From: Candidatus Heimdallarchaeota archaeon
Lineage (GTDB): Archaea > Asgardarchaeota > Heimdallarchaeia > Heimdallarchaeales > Heimdallarchaeaceae
DNA: 64,000 nt
Direction of reading: 5' to 3'
Assembly: GCA_021399345.1 (NCBI GenBank)
Contig: JAAFKI010000154.1
Span: 1 to 64,000, forward strand
Positions 1-9,441 of this stretch are shown here, piece by piece (the first letter of the stretch is position 1; every line of letters starts with the position of its first letter). A model generated the notes under the pieces. That model was not told the DNA's origin, ran no database searches, and saw only the letters and a list, made by a program, of their open reading frames with translations. The position numbers and the translations under genes are program-made.

Positions 1-267
1 ATCTAGCATCATGTAGGTAGAATCAATTTCATTTTGAAGAGTACTAAATCTATCTGAAATTGGAATGCTTATTACCTTTTGTTCTTGTTCATGGGACATA
101 TAAACTAATAATTCAATCTCCCTATTTATTCTGTTATTCCATCTGCTTAAATTTAGCAAACAGCGTGAAAGAACATCTAGTCTTTCTTGTCCCCCTACGA
201 CTGATTTTATCGTTTTTTTAGTTGTGCTTCTTATGGTTGAAGAAGGAATCAAAAAGATTAATTTCAA
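1..267 (-). CDS. Partial CDS (runs off window start); possible SPOUT-type TrmY-like (DUF358) RNA methyltransferase N-terminus
   Basis: Manual minus-strand reading from a TTG at 267: MKLIFLIPSSTIRSTTKKTIKSVVGGQERLDVLSRCLLNLSRWNNRINREIELLVYMSHEQEQKVISIPISDRF..., open to the window edge. The GGxxRLDVLxRC element resembles TrmY-type proteins. Not in the ORF track. Confidence 0.4.
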   Translation of the reverse strand, partial: MKLIFLIPSSTIRSTTKKTIKSVVGGQERLDVLSRCLLNLSRWNNRINREIELLVYMSHEQEQKVISIPISDRFSTLQNEIDSTYMMLD

Positions 268-319
268 ATGTTGTTCCCCCAGCTTAAGAAAAGAATAAAA
301 GAAGAAGATTGAAGAGCTA

Positions 320-592
320 TCAGCCTCTTCTATCACTTTTAGATCTTATGTTTGTCCTCCCTCTATGAATAGAGCAAGAAATACAATAATATGCAATCTT
401 CTTTTGACGAGGAATATAAGCTCCTTCATCTCTAAGTTCTTTAGCTAACCGGTAATCTACTGCACTGGAATAGACGCTGAATTTTTTAGCTTTATCAGTT
501 GGAACTAATTTTCCGCAAGAATGACATTGAACTGATGTGGCTCTACCTCGTTTTCCTCCAGACCTTCCTCCCGATTTTCTCTTTTTAGGCAT
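320..592 (-). CDS. rps26e: Ribosomal protein eS26
   Basis: 90 aa, basic N-terminus, CHSCGK...YYCISCSIHRGR zinc-ribbon pattern typical of S26e. Confidence 0.93.
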   Translation of the reverse strand: MPKKRKSGGRSGGKRGRATSVQCHSCGKLVPTDKAKKFSVYSSAVDYRLAKELRDEGAYIPRQKKIAYYCISCSIHRGRTNIRSKSDRRG

Positions 593-678
593 GTTAAATA
601 TTCACCTTCATTATACTGTACCTAAAACAGAAACAAAGTTTGAACATTTAAATTTGTTGAAAAATGAGCGAGAAATGT

Positions 679-1065
679 CTATAAATCAATTTCTTTTGAA
701 AATAGCTTCTTATAGATATGTTTGAGATATAGTTCTGCTTCATCCATCACTTCCTCACCAAATTTAGTGATTACATAGTATTTTCTGTCGATTCTTTCAT
801 CACTATTTCGCATTTCTGTTTTTTCAACCAAACCTTCTCCTTTAAGGAGATATAGTATTGTATAATTTGTTACAGTAGCCGGACTGAAACCGAATTTTTC
901 TTGGATTTCTTGTTTCAACTGATAAGCATATTTCGGTTCCTCTCTTAGCAGTTTCAAAACCCATATCCAAAGTAAATCAATGGTTAAATTCTTTACTAGA
1001 CGCTGAAAAGCATTAGAAGCTTTAGAATCTTTGGAATTTTCGATTGAATTATCAGAACTCATCAT
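679..1065 (-). CDS. PadR-family winged-helix transcriptional regulator
   Basis: LWVLKLLREEPKYAYQLKQEIQEKFGFSPATVTNYTILYLLKGEGLVEK...RKYYVITKFGEEVM is a PadR wHTH pattern. Confidence 0.85.
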   Translation of the reverse strand: MMSSDNSIENSKDSKASNAFQRLVKNLTIDLLWIWVLKLLREEPKYAYQLKQEIQEKFGFSPATVTNYTILYLLKGEGLVEKTEMRNSDERIDRKYYVITKFGEEVMDEAELYLKHIYKKLFSKEIDL

Positions 1066-1114
1066 TAAATGACATAGTATGCTTACTTAAAAAATTTCAG
1101 TAGAAAAGAAAAAA

Positions 1115-1537
1115 TTATTTTAATGGAACATACAGTGAGGATCTTGTTGCACCAATACCTGGGGCTCCATGACGAACTACTTTTGTACTTGGTGAGAATT
1201 CACCTAAGAGGTGCCCAATCATTTGAGGTTGAATTTCAATTTCTAAAAATTCACGACCATTGTAGACAGCTACTGTTGCACCCACCATTTCTGGAAGAAT
1301 AGGCATATCTCTAACATGAGTACGGACTATAAGTTTTTCTCCTCTATCTCCAGGTTCCATAGCCTTTCTAATATCCTCTAATAATTTCTTTCTACGTGGT
1401 GTCCAAAATTCTTGACGAGATAAGCTCCTTCTTCTTCTTGAAGGTAATAAGTTTAATATTTCATCCATGGACATTTGTTTTAATTCTTCCAATGTATATC
1501 CTCTATACCTGAATTTACGAGAAGACACCTTATTCAA
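1115..1537 (-). CDS. rps19: Ribosomal protein uS19
   Basis: [28 protein letters not shown]...[35 protein letters not shown], archaeal S19 signature. Confidence 0.97.
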   Translation of the reverse strand: MNKVSSRKFRYRGYTLEELKQMSMDEILNLLPSRRRRSLSRQEFWTPRRKKLLEDIRKAMEPGDRGEKLIVRTHVRDMPILPEMVGATVAVYNGREFLEIEIQPQMIGHLLGEFSPSTKVVRHGAPGIGATRSSLYVPLK

Positions 1538-1616
1538 CCGAGTTAATTGCCTTGAGAGTCATTTTAAACCTTTTGATTTTTGTTCGTATTCTATTCATGT
1601 TTTAGATAGTTACAAC

Positions 1617-2495
1617 TTAAAAAAGATATGTTGAAAATAACCACCCAATCAGAACTAGGATAAGAGAAAGAAAAACAGGTATTGGTAATCCTGGAAATTT
1701 ACCATATCTAAAAAGCATATTTTCTGTAATTTTAATTCCAACTAGAATACCAATTATAGAAACAAAACCAAGAATTGGGTCTAATTCTTTTGTTATGAAA
1801 GTGACCAAGGAAGAATAAAAGATAAAATCACCAATACCAATTGCAACTGATTGACTGACTTCGTGTTGAGTATTTGATGAAACAGATAAATTTGTTTTCT
1901 TGAATATCTTACTAATAGGTCCCTTAAAGACAGAATATATATCGAACAATGAAATCAGAACTATAAGAGTTATGAATGTAATAAAGGAAAACATCATGCC
2001 AAATATGGTCCCCATAGCAATCCCTAGAAGAAAAACTACTGTATTTTTTACTTTAACACCTCCTTTTCCTAGAATGAAGGACCAAATAGCGAAAAACCCT
2101 ATAATTCCACCTAGTACTGCTGTGACAATCTCAACCCAGAAAACATTCTCAAGGAATGTGACTTCAAAGAGATAGCCATGGATCCATAACATACACACAG
2201 AGGATGTAAAAAACGATAAAGCAAAGAATAACTTCAAAACTAAGATTAGATGTTTTTTTAAAGCAAAAACAATCAGAAAGCCAGAAGCAATAGCCACAGA
2301 TACCAGAATTAAGCCCTCTAAAATTTGAAACGAGTACTCTCCTTCACCAGAAGGAAACAAAACGAGAAGAGTTTCCAAATTTGAATAGAGAACGCCGATT
2401 AAATAACTTATCAGAATAACCGGTAAAACAACAAGAGAAATTGGTTGTTGTGCTTGGTAAGCAATTAATAAAAACCGACCTTTGAATTCTGACAT
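1617..2495 (-). CDS. Presenilin / signal-peptide-peptidase family intramembrane aspartyl protease (archaeal type)
   Basis: Polytopic; Asp in a TM segment (SLFDIYSVFKGP), GxGD motif (AIGIGDFIFYS), PALP-like PGLPIPVFLSL near the C-terminus. Confidence 0.82.
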   Translation of the reverse strand: MSEFKGRFLLIAYQAQQPISLVVLPVILISYLIGVLYSNLETLLVLFPSGEGEYSFQILEGLILVSVAIASGFLIVFALKKHLILVLKLFFALSFFTSSVCMLWIHGYLFEVTFLENVFWVEIVTAVLGGIIGFFAIWSFILGKGGVKVKNTVVFLLGIAMGTIFGMMFSFITFITLIVLISLFDIYSVFKGPISKIFKKTNLSVSSNTQHEVSQSVAIGIGDFIFYSSLVTFITKELDPILGFVSIIGILVGIKITENMLFRYGKFPGLPIPVFLSLILVLIGWLFSTYLF

Positions 2496-2527
2496 ATCTC
2501 ATTCACTTCATTAACTATTTCAATTTT

Positions 2528-2950
2528 CTATCCTGTGTACTGCAGTTTGATTCTATCATCTTCCTCTAAATAATAGTTGCTAATTCCATAAGGAGAATAT
2601 TGCCAATCATCTATTAGATAATCATAATAATAAAATGCCCAATAATCAGGGAGTACTTCGGTATACCCATTTACACCCTTTACATATGATCCAAATGAGA
2701 AATTTGTTAATTCTAAATCTGCAATTAAGGAAAATGCAACAAGAGAAGAAGTACCCCCTTTAATAGTGACATTATATTCTTCATGGTTGTTTGTGGTTTT
2801 CAACGAACCGTAGTTAATAATTACTAAAACTGTAATATCATCCCCATTCTCATTAGGTTTTGTATTTTTGATATAGAATGAAAGAGCTACTGATATAATT
2901 GTCAGAATTATGATGGCTATTGTAAGAAAAATTATCTTTGATTGTTTCAA
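2528..2950 (-). CDS. Membrane-anchored DUF4430-like protein
   Basis: N-terminal TM, then a DUF4430-like domain ending WAFYYYDYLIDDWQYSPYGISNYYLEEDDRIKLQYTG. Confidence 0.65.
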   Translation of the reverse strand: MKQSKIIFLTIAIIILTIISVALSFYIKNTKPNENGDDITVLVIINYGSLKTTNNHEEYNVTIKGGTSSLVAFSLIADLELTNFSFGSYVKGVNGYTEVLPDYWAFYYYDYLIDDWQYSPYGISNYYLEEDDRIKLQYTG

Positions 2951-3609
2951 GTTTTACCACCTTCAGATACAACAGATGTAATAGTTTCCTCATCATAGAT
3001 AGAAGGAATCATTAGCTGTTTGATTCCTCTTGCCTTGAAGGCTGAATATATCCAGTTTATCATAGTCTTTGTGAAACTAAACAAAACAAAATTACTGACT
3101 ACATGGGCTATGGTAAAAATAATGCCACTACCAAGAAGTACTAACAAATATTGGAAAACAAAATCACTTCTAATGACTACAATTTGATATCCGATTGTAG
3201 TTGTTATATCATAGATAATTGCAAAGAAACTTCCAAAGACACCTAATTCCCAATAAGAAAGCCTTAGAAATATTTTTCTCATTAAACCTGTAACCACAGC
3301 TAAACTAACATAGCATATTAATTTAAAGAAAATTAAATAACCAGCTGACCCTATTATTGCTATTATAATAAACTCATAAACGACAGATACTGAAACAGCT
3401 ACCATCAAACCATAGTAAACCCCAAACAATATCGAAACGAGAAAAATAGTTACAGAAATGAACTCCATATTTGGGACAAAAACAACAATAGTGGAAAGAA
3501 CAATTCCTAGGCTAGCTAACGATGCAGAAATAGACATCTTAAGGATAATGTTAATTCTATTTTTAGGATTTTTTAGATGATTTTTCACTCTGTTTATCAT
3601 TCTTAACAT
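2947..3609 (-). CDS. ECF transporter S-component-like membrane protein
   Basis: About six TM segments of S-component type; 4-nt overlap with the downstream DUF4430-like gene. Confidence 0.65.
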   Translation of the reverse strand: MLRMINRVKNHLKNPKNRINIILKMSISASLASLGIVLSTIVVFVPNMEFISVTIFLVSILFGVYYGLMVAVSVSVVYEFIIIAIIGSAGYLIFFKLICYVSLAVVTGLMRKIFLRLSYWELGVFGSFFAIIYDITTTIGYQIVVIRSDFVFQYLLVLLGSGIIFTIAHVVSNFVLFSFTKTMINWIYSAFKARGIKQLMIPSIYDEETITSVVSEGGKT

Positions 3610-3767
3610 CCAATGTTAGTGCTTTGCTAAAAACCAATTAGCAGATTGATATCGTTTAAAGGTAAAAGTATTAGTGCTTTTCCTTCCATAATAATATCCA
3701 CCTTAGTTGAAAAAACTACGATGGAGACTAACCTAACATTTTTCAATATACTATAAGCAGTATTCTC

Positions 3768-4253
3768 ATGGAAAATAGTTCCTTTTCAGAAGATACAAAA
3801 CTGCTTAAAGTGATCAATATAGATGTGCTTACAGCTAGTCCAGATGTTTTTACAGCTGAAAAGGATTTAAATGGGATTGAACATGCTGAAATTCCATTAT
3901 TGAATTTTGAACTTGAAAATGGTGAAAATTTCCTAATGGCAAGTATCCCTATTTCAATAGCTATTGATATTTCAAGGATTATTAGTGGAGTTAATGGTAA
4001 TGATTCACGACTTACACTAGCAGAACTTATCCCAGAGATTTGCGTAGTTGACAAAATCATAATTGATTCCATAATTCCTTATTCAAATGCTTATCAAGCA
4101 ACTGTTGAAATTAGATTGGAAGGATTTTCAGATGTCCAACATTTTCAGATGATTCCAAGTCACGCTACACTGTTAGCCCTGATAGCTAATGCCGACATTT
4201 ATGTATCTGACAATATTATTAGAACAATTGATAATTTAGAGGATGAAGACTAA
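3768..4253 (+). CDS. Bifunctional nuclease (BFN/DUF151) domain protein
   Basis: MASIPISIAIDISRIISG...IDSIIPYSNAYQATVEIRLEG...IPSHATLLALIANADIYVSDNII matches BFN layout (polar-to-hydrophobic strands, xPSxAxxLAL...PIYV). Confidence 0.65.
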   Translation: MENSSFSEDTKLLKVINIDVLTASPDVFTAEKDLNGIEHAEIPLLNFELENGENFLMASIPISIAIDISRIISGVNGNDSRLTLAELIPEICVVDKIIIDSIIPYSNAYQATVEIRLEGFSDVQHFQMIPSHATLLALIANADIYVSDNIIRTIDNLEDED

Positions 4254-4354
4254 ACATCAATCTGTAAAACTTATAAAATTGACATACTATAAAATATATA
4301 AGTGAATTACAAAAACTACTATCACCATTTAAATCCGATAAGAGAAGTGAACCA

Positions 4355-4525
4355 ATGACAGAAAAAAAGAAAACCAAAGTAGCTGAAGAGGAGAAGAGTG
4401 AAATTGACACTGAAATCGAAGAAGAAGAGCATGGAAATCGTGATTGGAAGAAGGTTCTTATTGGCATACTATTTGTTTTGATTGTAGTTGTATTCTGGTA
4501 TGTTATTGAATATGCGGCTAGATAA
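4355..4525 (+). CDS. Small single-TM protein, 56 aa, with charged cytoplasmic N-terminus
   Basis: Manual translation: MTEKKKTKVAEEEKSEIDTEIEEEEHGNRDWKKVLIGILFVLIVVVFWYVIEYAAR*. Below the ORF-track length cut-off; fills the gap between two + strand genes. Confidence 0.65.
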   Translation: MTEKKKTKVAEEEKSEIDTEIEEEEHGNRDWKKVLIGILFVLIVVVFWYVIEYAAR

Positions 4526-4584
4526 TTAGTGTGTTGAGAAAAGAAAAATGATTTAAGTGTTTAGAATATCACTTCTTTAGTCTC

Positions 4585-5340
4585 ATGGTCGATAATCAGA
4601 TAATTGTTAGTAATTTGCTCAAATCTTATTCATCTAAAGCTGAAGAGTTAACAGTATTACGGGGGATAAGTTTTGAAGTAGCTAAAGGGGACGTAATCTG
4701 CTTACTTGGTGCTTCAGGTTCGGGAAAAACAACAACATTAAATCTTCTAGCTGGTATCGATAAACCAACAGCTGGAAAAATATATTATGGTGGTAAAGAC
4801 ATCAATGAATGGTCTACTGATCAATTATTTGAATATAGACTAAAAGAGATTGGCTTTATTTTTCAGGAATTTTATCTTCTTGAGCACCTTAATGCTTTAG
4901 AAAATGTAATTGTCCCCATAATTTTGCAAGGGGAATCAGAGGAAATTGCTCAGGATATCGCTCTCCAATTGCTAAACAAAGTTGATTTAGGGAGAAAAGC
5001 TCTAAATTTGCCTCAAGAATTAAGCTCAGGTGAGAAACAAAGAGTTTGTGTTGCTAGAGCAATAGCAAATAATCCATCAGTTCTAATTGCCGATGAACCT
5101 ACAGGTACTTTAGACAGTAAGACAGGAGATAGTATAATGTCACTTCTTTTGAGCTTAGCAAAGAAAAATAAAATGGCTATGATTTATACTTCACATGACC
5201 CTTATTTTACTAAAATGGCTTCAAGAATTTTTGTACTTCAAAAAGGGATGATTGTTGAACATAATCCTGAAGATTTTGCAGACATAGGTTATGATAAATC
5301 GAAATTTGAATTTCTATTCAAGGGTGACAACAATGAATGA
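4585..5340 (+). CDS. ABC transporter ATP-binding protein (LolD/MacB type)
   Basis: Walker A GASGSGKTT, signature LSSGEKQRVCVARAIANNPSVLIADEPTGTLDSKTG. Confidence 0.95.
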   Translation: MVDNQIIVSNLLKSYSSKAEELTVLRGISFEVAKGDVICLLGASGSGKTTTLNLLAGIDKPTAGKIYYGGKDINEWSTDQLFEYRLKEIGFIFQEFYLLEHLNALENVIVPIILQGESEEIAQDIALQLLNKVDLGRKALNLPQELSSGEKQRVCVARAIANNPSVLIADEPTGTLDSKTGDSIMSLLLSLAKKNKMAMIYTSHDPYFTKMASRIFVLQKGMIVEHNPEDFADIGYDKSKFEFLFKGDNNE

Positions 5341-8239
5341 ACTAGATGACTATATTGGTACAGAAAAAAAACAAACCTTTCTTGAGAAACTTTTAGCTGG
5401 ATTTTCATTTAACTTGAGATTAATTTGGAAGAACATTAGTAACAGAAAAAAAAGCATGATGATAATAACAATAGGGTTAGTTTTTTCACTATCTATTCTT
5501 TTTACTTCATCTATTTGGACTCAAACATCCCAACTAATAATCGCAGACGATTATATAGAAACTTTAGATTATGAAATGTATGTTTCAACATACCTCACAA
5601 ATGCTATGGATTCGGTGTATGCTTATACAGTAAATGATTATCTTGTGAGGCAGGTTGACTGGTATTATCCTACTGTTGCTCTGTTTAACTTCGAAGATAA
5701 AGGACCATATTATAGGTGGTATCCGGAAGATCAACAAGAGAATATGAGTAACCCAGTATCATTAACATCTGCTCATCTTATTTCATCAAGAGCTATTGAT
5801 AGAATCAAACTGAATTTAGAAATTGATGGAAACGCTTCTCTGAATTCTGGAGAAATCTTAATGAGTTATACACAAGCAAAACAACTGGAAGTAATTTATA
5901 ACAAGACCATTTCTCCTGGTGATGAAATCAATATTGCTATATCAAGAAGAATCCCCAACACAGATATTGGGGAACATCAAATGCGATTTTACGATATTAA
6001 TGAAACGATTTTTACTAACTATACGATAACGGGTATTTACAAATATGTAGGATATAACACTGCTATAGCTAAACTACTAGGAGGGCTTGAAAACACAGGG
6101 GGAATGCTTCTAGATTCTATTTTCTTCCCTTTGGAAGACCTATCGGGCATTGATCGGTTCATTATAGATTCGAATGGGCTTTTACCAAGATTACTTGTTA
6201 AAACTAATGCCCAACAGCTAAGAATAAATGGGATATCTCAAATGCCTGACACCCTTCATGCACTCAGTGAAAGAATAAAAATCAGATTCTTTCACGCTTA
6301 TTGTTATATTCTTTCTCAAGAAATTCAAACAATGGCCAACGAATATGCAAGAACTTTCAGCTCAACAGCATTATTTACACCCGCAATCGTTGCTACAATT
6401 TTTCTAACCATTCTAGCATCACAAATGACTGTTAAGAAAAGAAAGGAGGAAATAACCTTTCTACGATCAAAGGGAGCTGTTAGTAGCCAGATTATAGCAA
6501 TATTTTTTGGTGAATTTATACTAGTTAGTACGTTGTCCCTGATTCTGAGTATTGGAACGGGAATTCTAATGGCAGCTCTCATCCCTTCTCTTGGTCATGA
6601 GGGATTCTTTAGTAAATCACTTTTTACGAGATATTTTGAATATCTAACTATATCTCCATATGATATCGAAATTTATTCTGTTTTAGTTTTAGGGATATAT
6701 CTAGGAATGACGTTGATCAATGTTGTTTCCTTTGTTAGGAAGGATATTCATGAATCTATGATCATAACAGTAAGAGGACAACGTCTTATAGGAATGTGGA
6801 TAAAACTCGCTGCCTTCGCATTAACACTCGCAGGTTTTATTTTTCTGATAGTAGACTATACTAGAGTAGCCAGGAGCAGTTACAGTTTTGGATATGGCTC
6901 AATAGGAGCTAGTTCGAATGCACTTTTAGCTTTTATAGCAGTACTGTTCTTTCTAAGTTATTTTGTTTCGATTGGAATCAATTATGTTCTTAGAACAATT
7001 AAAAAGGCTTACAAATTTGTTTTTAAGCAAAATTCATTTCTAATTTATAAAAACATTAAACGACAAACTAAGAGCTTACAAGATTTAACATTCTTCTTAA
7101 TTCTTATAATCTGTCTACTTACTACATTTGTAACCATTCGATCAACAACGATGTACAATAATACTATCGAAGATGCATACAGAAGGGGTTCTGATATTAG
7201 AATTCAATCTCTTGTCGCCGTAAACATTACCGAATTTGAAGAGAAGTTGGGAGGAATTGAGGGTATAGATGAAATTATGGGTTTTCAAACAATTGAAGCA
7301 ATTGTTGGATCACTAAATGTAGATGTATTTGGAGTTGACCCTTCTAAATTCTTGAGAATTGGGAGATGGACGGATAACAGTTTTGCTGAAATAGACCCAG
7401 AATCGGCTCTTACAACGCTTGAAGAGTCTCCTTCTAGTATAATTCTCAGTGATTACATTGTTGATAGGCTTGAGTTTACTATTGGTGAAAATATGTCTGT
7501 AACAGACTTCAGAGGAGGACCATTTACCAAGGAGTTTAATGTTTCTGCAATGATAAAATCAGCTCCAGGATTAGGAATAGCTCATGGATTTGATCCAAAA
7601 ATGAACAGAGAAAATTATGAATGGGTACTTCTCAAAGAGGATATTCTTATCAATGATTTGGGGGTTCATAATGGAACTTTATTCTTAGCTACAGCTAAAG
7701 AAGGAGCAGATTTAAACCTCATTAAAGAAGAAATAGAGGCATTATACCCATTAATGACTGTCAATCCTCAACAGATCAATCCTGATTATATTGGGTATTT
7801 TATTGTAAAATATATTCCTCACGTATCAATTACATTGCTGATGGGGGCAATAGTTCTGAATGTTATTGGTGTTGTTTATATTTTAATATCAACTGACTTT
7901 ATATTAGGACAAAGACGACGAGAAAACGCAGTTATACTAGCACTTGGAGGAAATCAAGGTAAAATACGGAAAATGTTAGTGGGTGAAATATCGGTTTTCT
8001 TGATATCAACACTGTTGATTGGAATTCCTCTAGGATTCTTGAGTTCATTATTAGCTTTGACATTCTTGAAACCACTTTTGATACCACATGAAGTAATTAC
8101 ACTGACTATGCATATTGATTTTGGTCTTTTAGCGATCATGATAGTGACATTGTGTGTTGCTGCATTACTGGGTGCAATACCAATAATAAGAAAGCAGATG
8201 AAATATGAAATAGTTCAAGAATTACGAGCAATTGTTTGA
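5333..8239 (+). CDS. FtsX-like ABC transporter permease
   Basis: Start refined to ATG 5333 (MNELDDYIG), overlapping the end of the ATPase gene; large extracytoplasmic domain plus two FtsX-type TM blocks. Confidence 0.9.
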   Translation: MNELDDYIGTEKKQTFLEKLLAGFSFNLRLIWKNISNRKKSMMIITIGLVFSLSILFTSSIWTQTSQLIIADDYIETLDYEMYVSTYLTNAMDSVYAYTVNDYLVRQVDWYYPTVALFNFEDKGPYYRWYPEDQQENMSNPVSLTSAHLISSRAIDRIKLNLEIDGNASLNSGEILMSYTQAKQLEVIYNKTISPGDEINIAISRRIPNTDIGEHQMRFYDINETIFTNYTITGIYKYVGYNTAIAKLLGGLENTGGMLLDSIFFPLEDLSGIDRFIIDSNGLLPRLLVKTNAQQLRINGISQMPDTLHALSERIKIRFFHAYCYILSQEIQTMANEYARTFSSTALFTPAIVATIFLTILASQMTVKKRKEEITFLRSKGAVSSQIIAIFFGEFILVSTLSLILSIGTGILMAALIPSLGHEGFFSKSLFTRYFEYLTISPYDIEIYSVLVLGIYLGMTLINVVSFVRKDIHESMIITVRGQRLIGMWIKLAAFALTLAGFIFLIVDYTRVARSSYSFGYGSIGASSNALLAFIAVLFFLSYFVSIGINYVLRTIKKAYKFVFKQNSFLIYKNIKRQTKSLQDLTFFLILIICLLTTFVTIRSTTMYNNTIEDAYRRGSDIRIQSLVAVNITEFEEKLGGIEGIDEIMGFQTIEAIVGSLNVDVFGVDPSKFLRIGRWTDNSFAEIDPESALTTLEESPSSIILSDYIVDRLEFTIGENMSVTDFRGGPFTKEFNVSAMIKSAPGLGIAHGFDPKMNRENYEWVLLKEDILINDLGVHNGTLFLATAKEGADLNLIKEEIEALYPLMTVNPQQINPDYIGYFIVKYIPHVSITLLMGAIVLNVIGVVYILISTDFILGQRRRENAVILALGGNQGKIRKMLVGEISVFLISTLLIGIPLGFLSSLLALTFLKPLLIPHEVITLTMHIDFGLLAIMIVTLCVAALLGAIPIIRKQMKYEIVQELRAIV

Positions 8240-8257
8240 TATCTACATAAAATTGCT

Positions 8258-9382
8258 TTAAGCAAGGAGCAATTCTCTTCTTGCTTTTTCAAGAACTTGT
8301 GATATCATAAATTCTTCAGAATCTTTCCAAGACTGCTCTATAAAGGAGTAATTATCCGGATTAAATTCTTTTGTAACAGTTGTGTGAGGATCTAACATCA
8401 TAATTTTAAGATCAGGGAACAATGACCATAAAATGTTGAATAACTCTAATTTCTCCTTTGGAGGTAATAATATCTTCCACAAGAAACCTCTTACTGTTTC
8501 ACGAAAATCGGATTCAAATGGTAGAGTCAATTCACGAAGTAGATAAACTATCTTTGACATTGCTCTTTGACTGCATATAGCTTTGAAAACTAACTCATCT
8601 TCTAATCCAAAAAATGATCTATCAAATTCTACCAAATAATTACGTATAACATTTTTACTCAGGAATTTTTTTCGTCGAGATAAAGTATATTGTGGCACAT
8701 CTAGCTGCTTTGAAACATCAGCATACTTTTGAGTGGAATCATGTGCTAACTCTTTTAAAATTTGAAAATCAAGATATTTTAGCTGATTGAGAACATTTCT
8801 TGGTTTTTCTCTCGATATCTTTTGATAATAATCAAATTTTGAAACATAATCAACTACATCAATATTTTTCTTCCACATATCCCATTTAAAGAACCATTTA
8901 CTATTAGTGGGGTCCCAGTATGAAAGGTCAATTCTTGTTTTAATTCCTTGACCAATAGTTGAGGAAAGGACTATTTCTTCTACCAAATCACTGTCAACCA
9001 AATAATTAAGGAAATTATTGAAATTATTCAAAGAGCCTATAGGAATATGAATTTTTAGGAAAATACCAGTAATTCCTCCATAGCACCTTTGTCGAACTAC
9101 CAAATATGGATGGAAATCTAGAATTTTTTCAACGATCAAATACTTGTCTATGGAATTGATCTTTAAAAGATAGATATGGCTTTCCAAGCCTAATGATTCA
9201 GGGTGATATTCTGCATGAAAACTACTAATTACATTTTCTCCTAGAAGTGAGTCTATACGTTTTTTTATGGTAGGTGAGGACAATTTGATTTTTTCCGCCA
9301 ATCTACTGTAGGATATAATTGGATCTTTTAAGATGTGTTTAAGTATAAGATATTCATCGTTTCTGAGACTCAATGTACTCAA
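8258..9382 (-). CDS. Transcriptional regulator with two Lrp/AsnC-like HTH modules
   Basis: ILKDPIISYSRLAEKIKLSSPTIKKRIDSLLGENVI and ILKELAHDSTQKYADVSKQLDVPQYTLSRRKKFLSKNVI. Confidence 0.7.
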   Translation of the reverse strand: MSTLSLRNDEYLILKHILKDPIISYSRLAEKIKLSSPTIKKRIDSLLGENVISSFHAEYHPESLGLESHIYLLKINSIDKYLIVEKILDFHPYLVVRQRCYGGITGIFLKIHIPIGSLNNFNNFLNYLVDSDLVEEIVLSSTIGQGIKTRIDLSYWDPTNSKWFFKWDMWKKNIDVVDYVSKFDYYQKISREKPRNVLNQLKYLDFQILKELAHDSTQKYADVSKQLDVPQYTLSRRKKFLSKNVIRNYLVEFDRSFFGLEDELVFKAICSQRAMSKIVYLLRELTLPFESDFRETVRGFLWKILLPPKEKLELFNILWSLFPDLKIMMLDPHTTVTKEFNPDNYSFIEQSWKDSEEFMISQVLEKARRELLLA

Positions 9383-9441
9383 TAGAACTTAATGTAATGT
9401 AGTTAAAAAATATTCGTTTAAAAAAAAGAAAGATTGAGCGG

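Noticed and set aside
537-725. ORF 537-725 and similar short ORFs opposite longer genes (e.g. 1900-2175, 3743-4072, 6325-6582, 11650-11907, 19352-19811, 29693-30031, 53780-54324)
   Set aside because: Antisense or alternate-frame to well-supported genes, without protein-family signals.
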